Source of the DNA: Candidatus Agathobaculum merdipullorum
GTDB taxonomy: Bacteria > Bacillota > Clostridia > Oscillospirales > Butyricicoccaceae
Reading direction: 5' to 3'
Assembly (NCBI GenBank): GCA_019115185.1
Contig: DXDZ01000022.1
Coordinates: 1-49,183 of the forward strand
DNA: 49,183 nucleotides
Shown piece by piece: positions 8,027 through 19,070 of the stretch (within the stretch, counting starts at the first letter, position 1; each line of letters starts with the position of its first letter). The notes under the pieces are model-generated. The model made no database searches. It had not been told where the DNA came from and saw nothing but the letters and a program-made list of their open reading frames with translations. The translations under genes and the position numbers were made by a program.

Positions 8027-10648
8027 ATGAGCGAACTGCCCAAGACCTACGACCCAAAAGCGGTCGAGGACAAGCTGTACAGCTTCTGGAACGACTCCGG
8101 CTTTTTCCATGCCGAGGTCAACCCGGACAAGAAACCCTATACCATCGTTATTCCGCCCCCGAACGTAACCGGTCAGTTGCACATGGGCCATGCGTTCGAC
8201 GAAACCTTGCAGGACATCCTTATCCGCACCAAGCGCATGCAGGGCTATGAAGCGCTGTGGATGCCCGGCACCGACCACGCGGGTATTGCCACCCAGATCA
8301 AGGTGGAAGAGAACCTGCGCAAGGAAGAGGGCCTGACCCGTTACGACCTCGGCCGCGAGAAATTCCTCGAGCGTGTCTGGGACTGGAAGAACAAGTATGG
8401 CGACCGCATCATCAGCCAGCTCAAGAAGCTCGGCTCGTCCTGCGACTGGGAGCGCGAGCGCTTCACGATGGACGAGGGCTGTTCCAAGGCGGTGCGCGAG
8501 GTGTTTGTCAACCTCTATAACAATGGCCTGATTTACAAGGGACACCGCATCATCAACTGGTGCCCGCACTGCACCACTGCGCTTTCCGATGCGGAGGTCG
8601 AGTACGAGACTCAGCCGGGCAAGCTGTGGCATATCCGCTATCCGCTGGCCGACGGTTCGGGCGATCTGGTTGTCGCTACCACCCGCCCGGAGACCTTCAT
8701 GGGCGATACCGGTGTTGCGGTCAACCCGAACGACGAGCGCTACAAGCACCTGATTGGCAAGACCTGCATCCTGCCGATCATGAACCGCGAAATCCCGATC
8801 TTTGGCGACGAATACGTTGACATGGAGTTCGGCACGGGCTGCGTCAAGGTCACTCCCTGCCACGACCCGAACGACTTCGAGATGGGCCAGCGCCACAACC
8901 TCGAGCAGATTCTTGTGTTCAACGAGGACGCAACCGTCAACGAAAACGGCGGCAAGTACGAGGGCATGGATCGCTACGAGTGCCGCAAGGCGGTCATCAA
9001 GGACCTCGAAGAGGGCGGCTACCTTGTCAAGATCGAGGACCACGAGCACAACGTCGGCACTTGCTACCGCTGCGGCACGACGGTTGAGCCGATGACTTCG
9101 GCGCAGTGGTTCGTCAAGATGGCGCCGCTCGCCAAGCCTGCAATGGACGTTGTCACCGAGGGCAAGACCAAGTTTGTGCCCGACCGTTTCTCCAAGACTT
9201 ATCTGCGCTGGATGGAAAACGTGCACGACTGGTGCATTTCGCGTCAGCTGTGGTGGGGCCACCGCATCCCGGCGTTCTACTGCGACGACTGCGGCGAAAT
9301 GACCGTCTCCAAGGAAGACGTACACGTTTGCCCCAAGTGCGGCTCGAAGAACGTCCGCCAGGAAGAGGATGTGCTGGATACTTGGTTCTCGTCTGCGCTG
9401 TGGCCGTTCTCTACGCTCGGCTGGCCGGATAAAACGCCGGAACTGGACTACTTCTATCCGACCTCGACGCTGGTCACCGGCTACGATATCATCTTCTTCT
9501 GGGTGGCCAGCATGATCTTCTCGGGCGTCGAGCACATGGGCCAGACCCCGTTCGACACCGTGTATATCCACGGTCTGGTGCGCGACGCGCAGGGCCGTAA
9601 GATGTCCAAATCGCTGGGCAACGGCATCGACCCGCTGGAAATTATTGACCAGTACGGCGCGGACGCGCTGCGCTTTACGCTGGCGACCGGCAACAGCCCC
9701 GGAAACGACATGCGTTTCTCGGATGAGCGTGTGCAGGCCAGCCGTAACTTCTGCAACAAGATCTGGAATGCGTCGCGCTTTATCCAGATGAACCTGACTA
9801 TCGGCAAGGACAAGGCTGCCGAGCTGCCCGAGACGCTTGCGCTCGAGGACAAGTGGATCGTGTCCAAGTTTAACACGTTGGTTGCCGAGGTCACCCGCAA
9901 TATCGACCAGTACGAGCTGGGTTTGGCGGCTGCCAAGCTCAACGACTTTATCTGGGACAACTTCTGCGACTGGTATATCGAGATCGCCAAGACCCGTTTG
10001 CAGGCGGGCGACGAGAACGTGCAGAAGGTGCTGTGCTACGTGCTGTCCGGCGCGATGCAGCTGCTGCATCCGTTCATGCCGTTCATCACGGAAACGATCT
10101 GGCAGGCGCTGCCGCACGAAGGCCCGTCGGTCATGGTGTCCAAGTGGCCGAAGTACGACGAAAAGCTGCACTTTGCCGCCGAGGAAGCGCAGATGGAGAC
10201 GCTGATGGACGCGGTGCGCGCCATCCGCAACCGCCGCAGCGAGATGAACGTCCCGCCGTCCAAGAAGGCCAAGGTGCTGATCCTGACCGAGAAAAAGGAC
10301 ACCTTCGCTGCCGGCGAAGGCTTCTTCCCGAAACTCGCGTATGCGTCCGGCATTGAGCTGATTGACGCAGTGCCCGCGGATGCTGCCAAGATGGCGTCTG
10401 TCGTCACGGGCGACGCGCAGCTCTATATGCCGATGGGCGATCTGATCGACTTCGCCGCCGAGCGTGCGCGCCTCGAGAAGGAGAAGGCCAAGGTGGAGGA
10501 CGACATTGAGTTTGTCATGAAGAAGCTCAACAACCCGAAGTTTGTTGACAAGGCGCCTGAGAAGGTCGTCGCGGTTGAGCGCGAGAAGGCCGAAAAGCTG
10601 CGCGAGCACCTCGCAAAGCTGGAGGAATCCATCGCGGCACTGGGCTGA
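8027..10648 (+). CDS. valS: Valine--tRNA ligase
   Basis: [32 protein letters not shown]...; HMGH and KMSKS motifs; SD aaaaggagat. Longer ORF in the track starts upstream in the leader. Confidence 0.97.
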   Translation: MSELPKTYDPKAVEDKLYSFWNDSGFFHAEVNPDKKPYTIVIPPPNVTGQLHMGHAFDETLQDILIRTKRMQGYEALWMPGTDHAGIATQIKVEENLRKEEGLTRYDLGREKFLERVWDWKNKYGDRIISQLKKLGSSCDWERERFTMDEGCSKAVREVFVNLYNNGLIYKGHRIINWCPHCTTALSDAEVEYETQPGKLWHIRYPLADGSGDLVVATTRPETFMGDTGVAVNPNDERYKHLIGKTCILPIMNREIPIFGDEYVDMEFGTGCVKVTPCHDPNDFEMGQRHNLEQILVFNEDATVNENGGKYEGMDRYECRKAVIKDLEEGGYLVKIEDHEHNVGTCYRCGTTVEPMTSAQWFVKMAPLAKPAMDVVTEGKTKFVPDRFSKTYLRWMENVHDWCISRQLWWGHRIPAFYCDDCGEMTVSKEDVHVCPKCGSKNVRQEEDVLDTWFSSALWPFSTLGWPDKTPELDYFYPTSTLVTGYDIIFFWVASMIFSGVEHMGQTPFDTVYIHGLVRDAQGRKMSKSLGNGIDPLEIIDQYGADALRFTLATGNSPGNDMRFSDERVQASRNFCNKIWNASRFIQMNLTIGKDKAAELPETLALEDKWIVSKFNTLVAEVTRNIDQYELGLAAAKLNDFIWDNFCDWYIEIAKTRLQAGDENVQKVLCYVLSGAMQLLHPFMPFITETIWQALPHEGPSVMVSKWPKYDEKLHFAAEEAQMETLMDAVRAIRNRRSEMNVPPSKKAKVLILTEKKDTFAAGEGFFPKLAYASGIELIDAVPADAAKMASVVTGDAQLYMPMGDLIDFAAERARLEKEKAKVEDDIEFVMKKLNNPKFVDKAPEKVVAVEREKAEKLREHLAKLEESIAALG

Positions 10649-10674
10649 TCGCCGTTTTCACAAAGAAAAATATG

Positions 10675-10710
10675 ATGCGCCGCAGGCAAAACCGCCTGCG
10701 GCGCATTTTT
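10675..10710 (+). terminator. Intrinsic terminator after valS
   Basis: ATGCGCCGCAGGC-AAAACC-GCCTGCGGCGCATTTTT. Confidence 0.85.
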
Positions 10711-10842
10711 GTTCCTGCGAGCCGAATACGAAACCATGCTTGAAAAATTGTTGAAACTGTCCATTACTTTTTTGCCTTTTTGGTCGGATATTTACATATA
10801 AGGGGATCAAACCGGCAGAGTGATAGGATGGAGGGACAGACG

Positions 10843-11910
10843 ATGGTGGATCGGATTGAACGAATACGGGCGCTCTATCGCGTGGCGGGACAGCAGAGTC
10901 AGAATACCGGCATGGATACTCGCCGTGCCGCCGGACAGTCGGAGCCGCAGGATACGGTTACGCTGGACGGCGATTGGCAGCAGACTGATTGGACGCGCGC
11001 GGTCAACGAAGTGCTGGAAAGCCTGCGCGACAGCTTTCCCAGCATCGAGATTGTGACCGGCAGCGCGCAGGACGGAGACGAACTGAAGCAGCTCGCCGCC
11101 GGTCTGGGCGGCGGCAAGCATCTGGTGATCGATCAGGCTTTTCTGGACAAAATGGCGCAGGGGCCGGACGAATTTCAGGAGGGCTGCGAAACCTTGATGC
11201 GGCTGCTGCGCGCGCTCAATGCCACGGACATCACGGGCGTGTACGTGACCGAGGAGAAAGCGCAAACGTGGAAGTATTTTGAGAAGTCGCCCGCTGCCGA
11301 GCAGATGGAGAAGGCGAAGCAGTTGCTGCACTGGTTTGCGGAGATGAACAAGCCGAAGGAGCGCAAAAAAACGATCTTTGTCACCAATCCGCGCAATTAT
11401 TCGACCAAGGGCAAGTATCACCGTCTGTCCCGTGCAGCAAGCGTGGGGCAGGTCAATCTGCTCATTTCGGATATCAACAGTACGATCAACAACTTGCAGG
11501 GCGAGGCCATGTCCTCAAGCGAGAACGCAGCGAAGGCGCGGCGCGCCATTCGTTCGCTGCGTACGCTGTTGCAGCGTGCGACGCGCAAAATCAGCCGCCT
11601 GCAAGCGGAGCAGCTTCTCAGCGCGAAGAAAAAACGCGCCGAGCGCGAACAAAAGCAGGAGGAGGCAAACCGTCTGCGCCGGGCGCAGAAGGAGCAGCGC
11701 ACCAAACGCAAGCGCGCAGATGCGGCGACGGCAAACGGCGGCATTGTGCAGACCCCTGTGCAGAACAAGCGCTGGAAGCACGGCTATGATGAATTTGCGG
11801 CGGCAGCCGTACCGGCCTGCCCGCTGCCTTCGGTTTCTGTGGGTGACGTGGGCGGCGCGGGGGATGCTGCTGGCGGTACGGTCGAGCTGGGGCCGGAAAT
11901 CGCGCTTTGA
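10843..11910 (+). CDS. Hypothetical protein with Arg/Lys-rich coiled-coil-like C-terminal half
   Basis: MVDRIERIRALYRVAGQQSQNTGMD...; coding region with good SD (ggagggacag); no family recognised. Confidence 0.65.
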   Translation: MVDRIERIRALYRVAGQQSQNTGMDTRRAAGQSEPQDTVTLDGDWQQTDWTRAVNEVLESLRDSFPSIEIVTGSAQDGDELKQLAAGLGGGKHLVIDQAFLDKMAQGPDEFQEGCETLMRLLRALNATDITGVYVTEEKAQTWKYFEKSPAAEQMEKAKQLLHWFAEMNKPKERKKTIFVTNPRNYSTKGKYHRLSRAASVGQVNLLISDINSTINNLQGEAMSSSENAAKARRAIRSLRTLLQRATRKISRLQAEQLLSAKKKRAEREQKQEEANRLRRAQKEQRTKRKRADAATANGGIVQTPVQNKRWKHGYDEFAAAAVPACPLPSVSVGDVGGAGDAAGGTVELGPEIAL

Positions 11911-12012
11911 GTGAGTGGGACAGCAGAAAAAGGGGAAACTGCGGTTTCTCCTTTTTCTTTTTGGCAAGGCATGGTATAATGTTGCATATCGTTTTTCAGG
12001 AAAGGGTTTACT

Positions 12013-13317
12013 ATGGATACCGCAATTCCCAAAACCGCCGTTGATTATATTCACTCGCTCGGCCGCTTTTCCGGCGAGCCCGGCCTGCACCGCATCCGCG
12101 CGCTGTGCGCTGCGCTCGGCAATCCGCAGGACGGGCTGAAATTCGTGCATCTGGCGGGCACGAACGGCAAAGGCTCGACCGCATGCATGCTGGACTCCGC
12201 GCTGCGCGCAGCGGGCTATCATGTCGGGCTGTATACTTCGCCCTATCTGGTGCAGTTTCACGAGCGTATCCGCGTGGACGGCGTCATGATTCCGGACGCG
12301 GATTTAACGCGCCTGTCAGCGCGCGTGGCGCAGGCCTGTGAGGGGCTGACGCTGCCGGAGGGCGAACACATCGGTGAGTTTGAGTTCACCACAGCGCTGG
12401 CGTTTTTATACTTTGCCGAGCAGCGGTGCGACATCGTTGTGCTCGAGACCGGCCTTGGCGGCCGGTGCGACGCGACTAATATCATTCGTGCGCCCGAGGT
12501 TTGCATCATCACGCCTATTTCGCGCGACCATATGGCTGTGCTCGGCGATACGGTTGCCGAAATTGCGGCGGAAAAGGCTGCGATCATCAAGCCGGCCTGT
12601 GCGGTGGTCTGCGCGGACGGCCAGCCGGACGAGGTGCTGCCGGTTATCCGGCGCGCGTGCGACGCGGCGGGCGCGGTCTGGTATGACGGCGTGCAGGACA
12701 TGCAGCTGCTGCGATGCGATATCATGGGCGCGGCGTTTGTGCGAGGGGGACAGGGCTATACCATCCCGATGCCCGGTCGCCATCAGTTGCAAAACGCGCA
12801 GACTGCGCTGCGCACGCTTGCCGCGCTGCGGGAGCGCGGCTGGAACATACCGCTGGAAGCCGAGGTGCGCGGATTGGCGCGGGCGCGCATGCCGGGACGG
12901 CTCGAGCGCATGGCCGATCAGCCGCTGGTTCTGCTGGACGGGGCGCACAATGCCGCTGGCGTGGCAGCGCTCACCCGCACGGTGGATGAGATGCTCAAAA
13001 TGCGCCGCCTGCTGGTCGTGATGGGTATGGTCAAAGATAAGGAATATGGGGAATGCATTTATGAAATGGCGCGCTGCGCGGATGTGTTTTTCGCCTGCGC
13101 GCCCGAAGCGGATATGCGCGCGCTGCCTGCACAGACTGCCGCAGCCATTGCCGAGCAGCACTGTGGCGAGGTGTATGACTGTCATACGGTCGAGCATGCG
13201 CTCGAACTGGCGCTGGAAAAGGCCGCACCGCGCGATTGTGTGCTGGTGTGCGGGTCGCTGTACCTGATCGGCGAGGCGGAAAAAATCCTGCGCACGCGAC
13301 AGAAAGCGGCAGAATAA
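12013..13317 (+). CDS. folC: Bifunctional folylpolyglutamate synthase/dihydrofolate synthase
   Basis: FVHLAGTNGKGSTACMLDSALRAAGYHVGLYTSPYLVQFHERIRVDG; LDGAHNAAG. Confidence 0.95.
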   Translation: MDTAIPKTAVDYIHSLGRFSGEPGLHRIRALCAALGNPQDGLKFVHLAGTNGKGSTACMLDSALRAAGYHVGLYTSPYLVQFHERIRVDGVMIPDADLTRLSARVAQACEGLTLPEGEHIGEFEFTTALAFLYFAEQRCDIVVLETGLGGRCDATNIIRAPEVCIITPISRDHMAVLGDTVAEIAAEKAAIIKPACAVVCADGQPDEVLPVIRRACDAAGAVWYDGVQDMQLLRCDIMGAAFVRGGQGYTIPMPGRHQLQNAQTALRTLAALRERGWNIPLEAEVRGLARARMPGRLERMADQPLVLLDGAHNAAGVAALTRTVDEMLKMRRLLVVMGMVKDKEYGECIYEMARCADVFFACAPEADMRALPAQTAAAIAEQHCGEVYDCHTVEHALELALEKAAPRDCVLVCGSLYLIGEAEKILRTRQKAAE

Positions 13318-13340
13318 AACGGTAAAAAATGGTAAACTAA

Positions 13341-13371
13341 GGCTTGTACCGGAAGGGTACAAGCCTTTTTG
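13341..13371 (+). terminator. Intrinsic terminator after folC
   Basis: GGCTTGTACC-ggaag-GGTACAAGCCTTTTTG. Confidence 0.8.
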
Positions 13372-13403
13372 TTTTGTCAGAAAAAATGAGGTGAAAACAT
13401 ATA

Positions 13404-13720
13404 TGCTGCATATCACACAGGCGGAGAGCGGCGGCGTGCTGACGGTTTCTCTGTCGGGCGAGCTGGACCATCACGCCGCGCGCGAAGCCATTGAGCAGAG
13501 CGAGGATCTGATGGCGCTCTACCCCTGCGAAAAGCTGGTGCTGAATCTGGCCGGGCTGACGTTTATGGATAGCTCGGGCCTTGCGGTCGTGCTGCATCTG
13601 CACCGCACCTGTGCGCGCAGCGGCTGCGATTTTGTGGTGCGCGGCACGCCGCCGCAGCCCATGCGCGTGTTCGAGGCGGCGGGTCTGCCGCAGGTCATGA
13701 TTTTCGAGAGGGGGGAGTAA
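13404..13720 (+). CDS. spoIIAA: Anti-sigma F factor antagonist (STAS domain)
   Basis: MLHITQAESGGVLTVSLSGELDHHAAREAIEQ...LTFMDSSGLAVVL; STAS phosphoserine motif; genomic context with spoIIAB-sigF. Confidence 0.92.
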
Positions 13721-13721
13721 C

Positions 13722-14159
13722 TTGCGCGCGGTCATCAACAAAATGAGCCTGAAATTTGAAAGCCACTCGGTCAACGAGGCGTTTGCGCGGCAGGCGGTCG
13801 GCGCGTTTGTCGCGCAGCTCGACCCAACGATGGAGGAGCTGGGCGACATCAAAACCGTCGTGTCCGAGGCGGTCACGAATGCGATTGTACATGGTTATGC
13901 AGATAAAACCGGGTTTATCACGGTCACGGTGCGGCTGTTGGAAGGGCGTATCCTGGAGATCAAGGTCAAGGACACCGGACGCGGCATTGAAAACGTCGAG
14001 CAGGCGCGCCAGCCCATGTTCACCACCGGGGATGACACCCGCAGCGGCATGGGCTTTACCATCATGGAGTCGTTTACCGACAAGCTGCGCGTGCGCTCCA
14101 CGCCCGGCAAGGGAACGATGGTGACCATGATTAAGCTGTTGCGGGAGCGCAGCGCGTGA
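13722..14159 (+). CDS. spoIIAB: Anti-sigma F factor (serine kinase)
   Basis: TTG start; SLKFESHSVNEAFARQAVGAF...VSEAVTNAIVHGY...DTGRGI...GMGFTIMESFTD GHKL ATPase motifs. Confidence 0.95.
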   Translation: MRAVINKMSLKFESHSVNEAFARQAVGAFVAQLDPTMEELGDIKTVVSEAVTNAIVHGYADKTGFITVTVRLLEGRILEIKVKDTGRGIENVEQARQPMFTTGDDTRSGMGFTIMESFTDKLRVRSTPGKGTMVTMIKLLRERSA

Positions 14160-14863
14160 CCGGTACCATGCGCGGCCTGCTCGAGCGGGCGGCGGCGGGC
14201 GACCGCGACGCGGAAGCGCAGCTGATTGAGGAAAACAGCGGGTTAATCTGGTCGATCGCACGGCGGTATTACGGGCGCGGTGTGGAGCCGGACGATCTGT
14301 ATCAGCTGGCATGCGTGGGTTTTATCAAGGCAGTGCGCGGCTTTGACGCGGCGCTGGGCAACGAGTTTTCTACTTATGCAGTCCCCAAGATCGCGGGCGA
14401 GATCCGGCGGTTTTTGCGTGACGATGGCGCGGTCAAGGTCGGGCGCGCGGTCAAGGAGCGTTCGGTGCGCGTGCGGCGCATTCAGGCCGAGCTGGAGGGC
14501 CGCACAGGTCGCTCCCCGACAGTCACCGAGGTTGCAGCAGTCGCCGGGCTGACGGTGGAAGAGGTCGCTGCCTGCGAGCAGGCGGATGTGACGGTGGACT
14601 CGTTTGAGCGTGAGCTGTCCGGCGGCGGACGGCTGGGCGATCTGGTTGGCGACGAGGGCATGGAGGAGCGCACCTGCCTGTATTTGTCGCTGGGCGAGGC
14701 CGTGCGCACGCTGCCCGAGCGGGAGCGGCAGGTGCTTGCCCTGCGCTTTTCGCGTGACCTGACGCAGCAGCAGGTGTCCAAGATCATCGGCGTGTCACAG
14801 GTGCAGGTATCGCGCATCGAAAAACGCGCGATTGAGACGCTGCGGAAAAAACTGGTGGAATAA
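14156..14863 (+). CDS. sigF: RNA polymerase sporulation sigma factor SigF
   Basis: GTG start overlapping spoIIAB stop; sigma-70 regions 2-4; order spoIIAA-spoIIAB-sigF. Confidence 0.95.
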   Translation: MTGTMRGLLERAAAGDRDAEAQLIEENSGLIWSIARRYYGRGVEPDDLYQLACVGFIKAVRGFDAALGNEFSTYAVPKIAGEIRRFLRDDGAVKVGRAVKERSVRVRRIQAELEGRTGRSPTVTEVAAVAGLTVEEVAACEQADVTVDSFERELSGGGRLGDLVGDEGMEERTCLYLSLGEAVRTLPERERQVLALRFSRDLTQQQVSKIIGVSQVQVSRIEKRAIETLRKKLVE

Positions 14864-14896
14864 AGCGGACGGTATGCAGGATGCCGTCCGCTTTTT
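14864..14896 (+). terminator. Intrinsic terminator after sigF
   Basis: AGCGGACGG-tatgcaggatg-CCGTCCGCTTTTT. Confidence 0.8.
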
Positions 14897-14973
14897 GCAT
14901 GCGCAGATTGACGTTGACAGGCCGCGCGGGATGGGTTAAACTGAAAGCAAAGATAGAAAAGGGGTGGAAAACG

Positions 14974-15417
14974 ATGCGGAAAACAGTACGGAAATCGGTG
15001 GTCGGCTGGGCGGTGGGCCTGGCTGTGATTTGGGTGATGATCGTGCTTGCCATATCGCTTTCCCCCACGATGCAGGGCAGTATCCCGTATTTCGGCGATT
15101 TCGGCAGCCGCGCGATGTGGATCGCAGCGGGAGTGGCCGCGGCGATTTATCTGCTGCCTGCGCTGCTGTACGGTGTGGGGCAGCACTGGGCCAAATATCT
15201 GCTCGCGGTCATCAACGGCGCGGTGATGGTCGTGACGCTCGTGCTGCTCGGCCTGATGGCGGTGATGCTGCTGTTTCAGCTTGGCGGCGAGGGCTGGTAT
15301 GTTATGCGGCGGGACCTTTGGTTTCCCGTTGTGGCTGTACTGGGTGTTGTAGCGTTGATTCTGGGTTTTCTGTGGTTTCGCGCGGCGTTTCCGGTGCGTG
15401 GGTCGGATAAAGTGTAA
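14974..15417 (+). CDS. Hypothetical membrane protein
   Basis: MRKTVRKSVVGWAVGLAVIWVMIVLAISLSPTMQG..., 4 TM-like segments. Confidence 0.65.
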   Translation: MRKTVRKSVVGWAVGLAVIWVMIVLAISLSPTMQGSIPYFGDFGSRAMWIAAGVAAAIYLLPALLYGVGQHWAKYLLAVINGAVMVVTLVLLGLMAVMLLFQLGGEGWYVMRRDLWFPVVAVLGVVALILGFLWFRAAFPVRGSDKV

Positions 15418-15474
15418 GAAAACAAATGCAAAAGGCGGCTGCCAACCGGCAGTTGCCCTGTTTTTTGCGTATTT

Positions 15475-17880
15475 TCAGATTTTCTGCATGAAATTGGCCG
15501 CAGCCTTGGCCATCAGCCGCTTGGTGCCCTTTTGGTCGAAGGCGATCTCAAGCAGCGCATCGTTGCCCATCGGCTTGACCGACACGATCATGCCGTCGCC
15601 AAACGCCTTGTGATGCACACGACAGCCCGCCGGAAAGTCGGGAAGCGGTGTGCCCGCCGCCTTGGGTGCAGCGGCAACCGAGGACGTAGCCGAGAACGTG
15701 CGCGCGCGACTAATCTGCGCGCGGGGCAGGCCGGGTTCGGGCTGGGTGGCGGATGCGAACATGCGGCTCTCCACGATATTGCTGTCGAGCAGTTCGCGCG
15801 GCATTTCATCAATGAAGCGCGAAGGATGCGCATACTGCGTGCGGCCGTACAGCAGACGGCGTTCGGCGCAGGTCAGGTAAAGTTCCTCGCGTGCGCGCGT
15901 GACCGCCACATAGCACAGCCGGCGCTCCTCCTCCATGTCCTCCTCGCGCTCCATCGCGCGGAAGCCGGGGAACAAGCCATCTTCCATGCCCGCAAGGAAT
16001 ACAATCGGGAATTCCAGTCCCTTGGCCGAGTGCATGGTCATCATCAGCACGGCATCCTCGTCCTCTTCCGACTGGTCGGCATCGGTATAGAGCGCCATGT
16101 TTTCCAGAAAGTCGCCCAGCGTGGGCGTTTCGTGCTTTTCCTCGTAATCGACGATGTAGGACTTGAGCTCTTCGATATGCTCGAGACGGCCCTCTTCCTC
16201 CACGCCGCCCTTTTCCTCGAGCGCGCGGCGGTAGCCGGTCTGTTCGAGCAGCTCGTCGTACAGCTCGGAGAGCGAGAGGAAAGCGCGCTGCTGCCGCAGA
16301 TTTTCCATCATCGTGCCGAACTTTTCCATCGCGGCAGCGCTGCGCGCGAGCGGCGCAAACTGCGAGGCGTTGCGCACGACGTCATACAGTAGCATGCCGT
16401 TTTCGAGCGCGAGCTGGGACGCGGTCTCGACCGATTTGTCCCCGATCTTGCGCGTTGGCACATTGATGATACGGCGCAGACGCAGTTCATCCGCCGGGTT
16501 TTCCAGCACCCATAGATAGGCGAACATATCGCGCACCTCGGCGCGCGAGAAGAAGTCGCGGCCCTTGTACACGCGATAGGGGATGCCCGCGCGGATGAAT
16601 GCAGCGGCAATGTTATCCGAAAGGACGTTGTTGCGGTACAAAATCGCAAAATCGCTCCAACGGCGACCTGCTTCCACGCCCTCGCGGATGGTGTCCGCAA
16701 TGTAGGCGGCTTCGCCCTCTTGACTGTCCGAGCGGTGCAGATGGATTTTCGAGCCACCCGCCTGATCGGTCCAGAGTTCCTTGCCCTTACGGCCGACGTT
16801 GTTGCGGATGACTTCGTTGGCGGCGCTCAAAATATTGCCGGTCGAGCGGTAATTCTGCTCGAGCCGGATGGTTTTGGCGTTTTTAAACTGCTTTTCAAAC
16901 TCCAGTATGTTGGCGATGGTCGCGCCGCGGAATTTGTAGATACTCTGGTCGTCGTCACCGACTACGCAGATGTTTTCATAATGCCCTGCCAGCAGGCTGG
17001 TCAGCACATACTGGGCATAGTTCGTGTCCTGATACTCGTCCACCAGCACATAGCGGAACTGCCGCTGATACAGGTCCAGTACATCCGGGTTGCTTTGTAG
17101 CAGCAGGACGGTTTTCATGATGATGTCGTCGAAGTCGAGTGCGCACGCCTTGCGCATCTCCTTTTCGTACAGCTTGTAGACCTCCGCCAGCTTTTCACGG
17201 AAGTAGTCGCCTGCGGCATCCGCGGCAAACTGCTTCGGGGTCATCAGCTTGTCCTTGGCGCGCGAGATCATACCGATCACGGTGCGCGGGTCAAAGGCTT
17301 TGGGGTCGAGATTGAGCTGTTTGAGCACGTTCGTGATGACGCGCTTTTTGTCATCCTCGTCGTAAATGGTGAACGCGCTGTCAAAGCCCAACAGGTCGCC
17401 GTAGCGGCGCAGGATGCGCAGGCAGGCGGTATGGAAGGTGTAGGCCCAGACGTCGTTTGCCGCAGTTTCGTCCGGCAGCGCGGCCAGCAGACGGTCGCGC
17501 AGCTCGCGCGCGGCCTTGTTGGTGAAGGTGATGGCGATTACCTGCCACGGGCGCGCGGGATCGACCGCGCACAGCTGTTCGGCGCGGGCGCGGTTTTCCG
17601 GCTTGGGGGCGGTCAGGTATTCGGTCAGGAACAGCAGGTCGTCCTCGGTTGCGCCCTCGGGCGCAAATTCGTTCGTCAAACCCTGCCCGAAGCGCAGAAT
17701 GTTGACGATACGGTTGATGAGCACGGTGGTTTTGCCGCTGCCCGCGCCTGCGAGAATGAGCAGCGGGCCTTCGGTTGTGAACACCGCTTCGCGCTGGCGG
17801 TCATTTAAGTGCGCAAAGGACTGTTCGATGATCGCGCGCCGTACGGCGGCGTATTTCAGGTCAAATTTGGTCGGTTCCAT
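15475..17880 (-). CDS. pcrA: UvrD/PcrA-type ATP-dependent DNA helicase
   Basis: MEPTKFDLKYAAVRRAIIEQSFAHLNDRQREAVFTTEGPLLILAGAGSGKTTVLINRI...; SF1 helicase motifs (GDDDQSIYKFRGA, MTMHSAKGLEFPIVF). Confidence 0.95.
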   Translation of the reverse strand: MEPTKFDLKYAAVRRAIIEQSFAHLNDRQREAVFTTEGPLLILAGAGSGKTTVLINRIVNILRFGQGLTNEFAPEGATEDDLLFLTEYLTAPKPENRARAEQLCAVDPARPWQVIAITFTNKAARELRDRLLAALPDETAANDVWAYTFHTACLRILRRYGDLLGFDSAFTIYDEDDKKRVITNVLKQLNLDPKAFDPRTVIGMISRAKDKLMTPKQFAADAAGDYFREKLAEVYKLYEKEMRKACALDFDDIIMKTVLLLQSNPDVLDLYQRQFRYVLVDEYQDTNYAQYVLTSLLAGHYENICVVGDDDQSIYKFRGATIANILEFEKQFKNAKTIRLEQNYRSTGNILSAANEVIRNNVGRKGKELWTDQAGGSKIHLHRSDSQEGEAAYIADTIREGVEAGRRWSDFAILYRNNVLSDNIAAAFIRAGIPYRVYKGRDFFSRAEVRDMFAYLWVLENPADELRLRRIINVPTRKIGDKSVETASQLALENGMLLYDVVRNASQFAPLARSAAAMEKFGTMMENLRQQRAFLSLSELYDELLEQTGYRRALEEKGGVEEEGRLEHIEELKSYIVDYEEKHETPTLGDFLENMALYTDADQSEEDEDAVLMMTMHSAKGLEFPIVFLAGMEDGLFPGFRAMEREEDMEEERRLCYVAVTRAREELYLTCAERRLLYGRTQYAHPSRFIDEMPRELLDSNIVESRMFASATQPEPGLPRAQISRARTFSATSSVAAAPKAAGTPLPDFPAGCRVHHKAFGDGMIVSVKPMGNDALLEIAFDQKGTKRLMAKAAANFMQKI

Positions 17881-17964
17881 GGGGTTCCTCGTTTCATTTT
17901 GGAAATACGAAACCAGTATACCACAGATGGAACGGGAAAACAAATGTTCTGTTTGCGTGTGTGC

Positions 17965-17995
17965 AAAAAAGCTGCCCAGGTGGGGCAGCTTTTTT
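17965..17995. terminator. Bidirectional terminator
   Basis: AAAAAAGCTGCCCaggtgGGGCAGCTTTTTT. Confidence 0.8.
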
Positions 17996-18927
17996 CAGGC
18001 GAGTCCGATGAGCGTGCATACGCCATGCACTGCCAGACAGAGCGCAAGGCCGAATGCAGTCGGCAGCGCGACGGCGGCAAGCGTCCAGCGGACGCTGCGC
18101 GTTTCCTTCCAGATGGTCAGGCAGGTGGTCGAGCACGGCCAGTGCGCCACGGTGAACACCAGTGTGCACAGCGCGGTGCAAATCGTCCAGTCGTTTGCCA
18201 GCAGCAGCGTGCGGAAGGCCGTAAGGTCGGTGACATCCGTGATGGAACCGGTGGCGAGATAGCCCATGACGATCAGCGGCATCACCAGTTCGTTTGCCGG
18301 AAAGGCGAGGAGAAAGGCGAGCAGGATCACGCCGTCCAGCCCGAACAGCCGCCCCGCGGGGTCGAGAAAGGCAGTCAGGTGCGAGAAAACCGACACACCG
18401 CCGACGTCGAGGTTGGCCAGCAGCCAGATGATCGCGCCCGCTGGCGCGGCTACCGCTGCTGCGCGTCCGAGGACGAACAGCGTCCGGTCGAACACGCTGC
18501 GCACGATCACCTGCCCTACCTGCGGCGCGCGGTAAGGCGGTAACTCGAGCGTAAACGAGGATGGAACGCCTTTCAGCACGGTAGCCGACAGCAGGCGCGA
18601 GGCCGCAAGGGTGAGGACGACGCTGCCCGCGATCACAGCGGTGAGCAGCAGCGCGCCACCCGCTGCGCTGTCCGTGAAAAACACGGCGCACAGGAAGATC
18701 AGCAGCGGGAAGCGTCCGTTGCAGGGGGCAAACGTGTTGGTCAGGATGGCGATCAAGCGCTCGCGCGGCGAGTCGATGATGCGGCAGCCGGTCACGCCGC
18801 AGGCGTTGCATCCGAAGCCCATGCACATGCTTGGGGAAAAGATGGATGCGCGCCGTCTGGAGACGCCGTCACGGTGGGAAACCGCTTTGACGAATGGCGG
18901 CTTGGAACGACGCGGAAAATAATTCAT
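17995..18927 (-). pseudogene. feoB: C-terminal half of FeoB (authentic FeoB sequence from about 18827 downstream; first ~35 codons come from island DNA)
   Basis: ...MCMGFGCNACGVTGCRIIDSPRERLIAILTNTFAPCNGRFPLLIF...LPPYRAPQVGQVIVRSVFDRTLFVLGRA...ANELVMPLIVMGYL: FeoB gate/core region without its G domain, which lies colinearly at 35632-36801. Confidence 0.88.
18800..18850. repeat. Left attachment-site junction (B' arm - core CA - P arm)
   Basis: Plus strand GGCGTTGCATCCGAAGCCCATGCA-CA-TGCTTGGGGAAAAGATGGATGCG; core 18826-18827, element-side arm 18828-18850. Confidence 0.8.
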
Positions 18928-18944
18928 AAATATGGCAGGAAAGA

Positions 18945-18973
18945 TTGAAGTTTTGGGTGTGCGGGACTATAAT
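18945..18973 (+). promoter_or_regulatory. Promoter of SLH surface protein gene
   Basis: TTGAAG - 17 nt (ttttgggtgtgcgggac) - TATAAT. Confidence 0.65.
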
Positions 18974-19070
18974 AAAGACAAATATTGCAAGCAGCTCCTA
19001 AACACGCAGACAAGGGGCTGATTCACTTTGGATAACCGGACTGCACAACAAAAAAGGGAGGAATGCCAGT

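Noticed and set aside
8024-10609. 861-aa minus-strand ORF opposite valS
   Set aside because: Antisense shadow of valS caused by high GC and codon bias; no recognisable domain.
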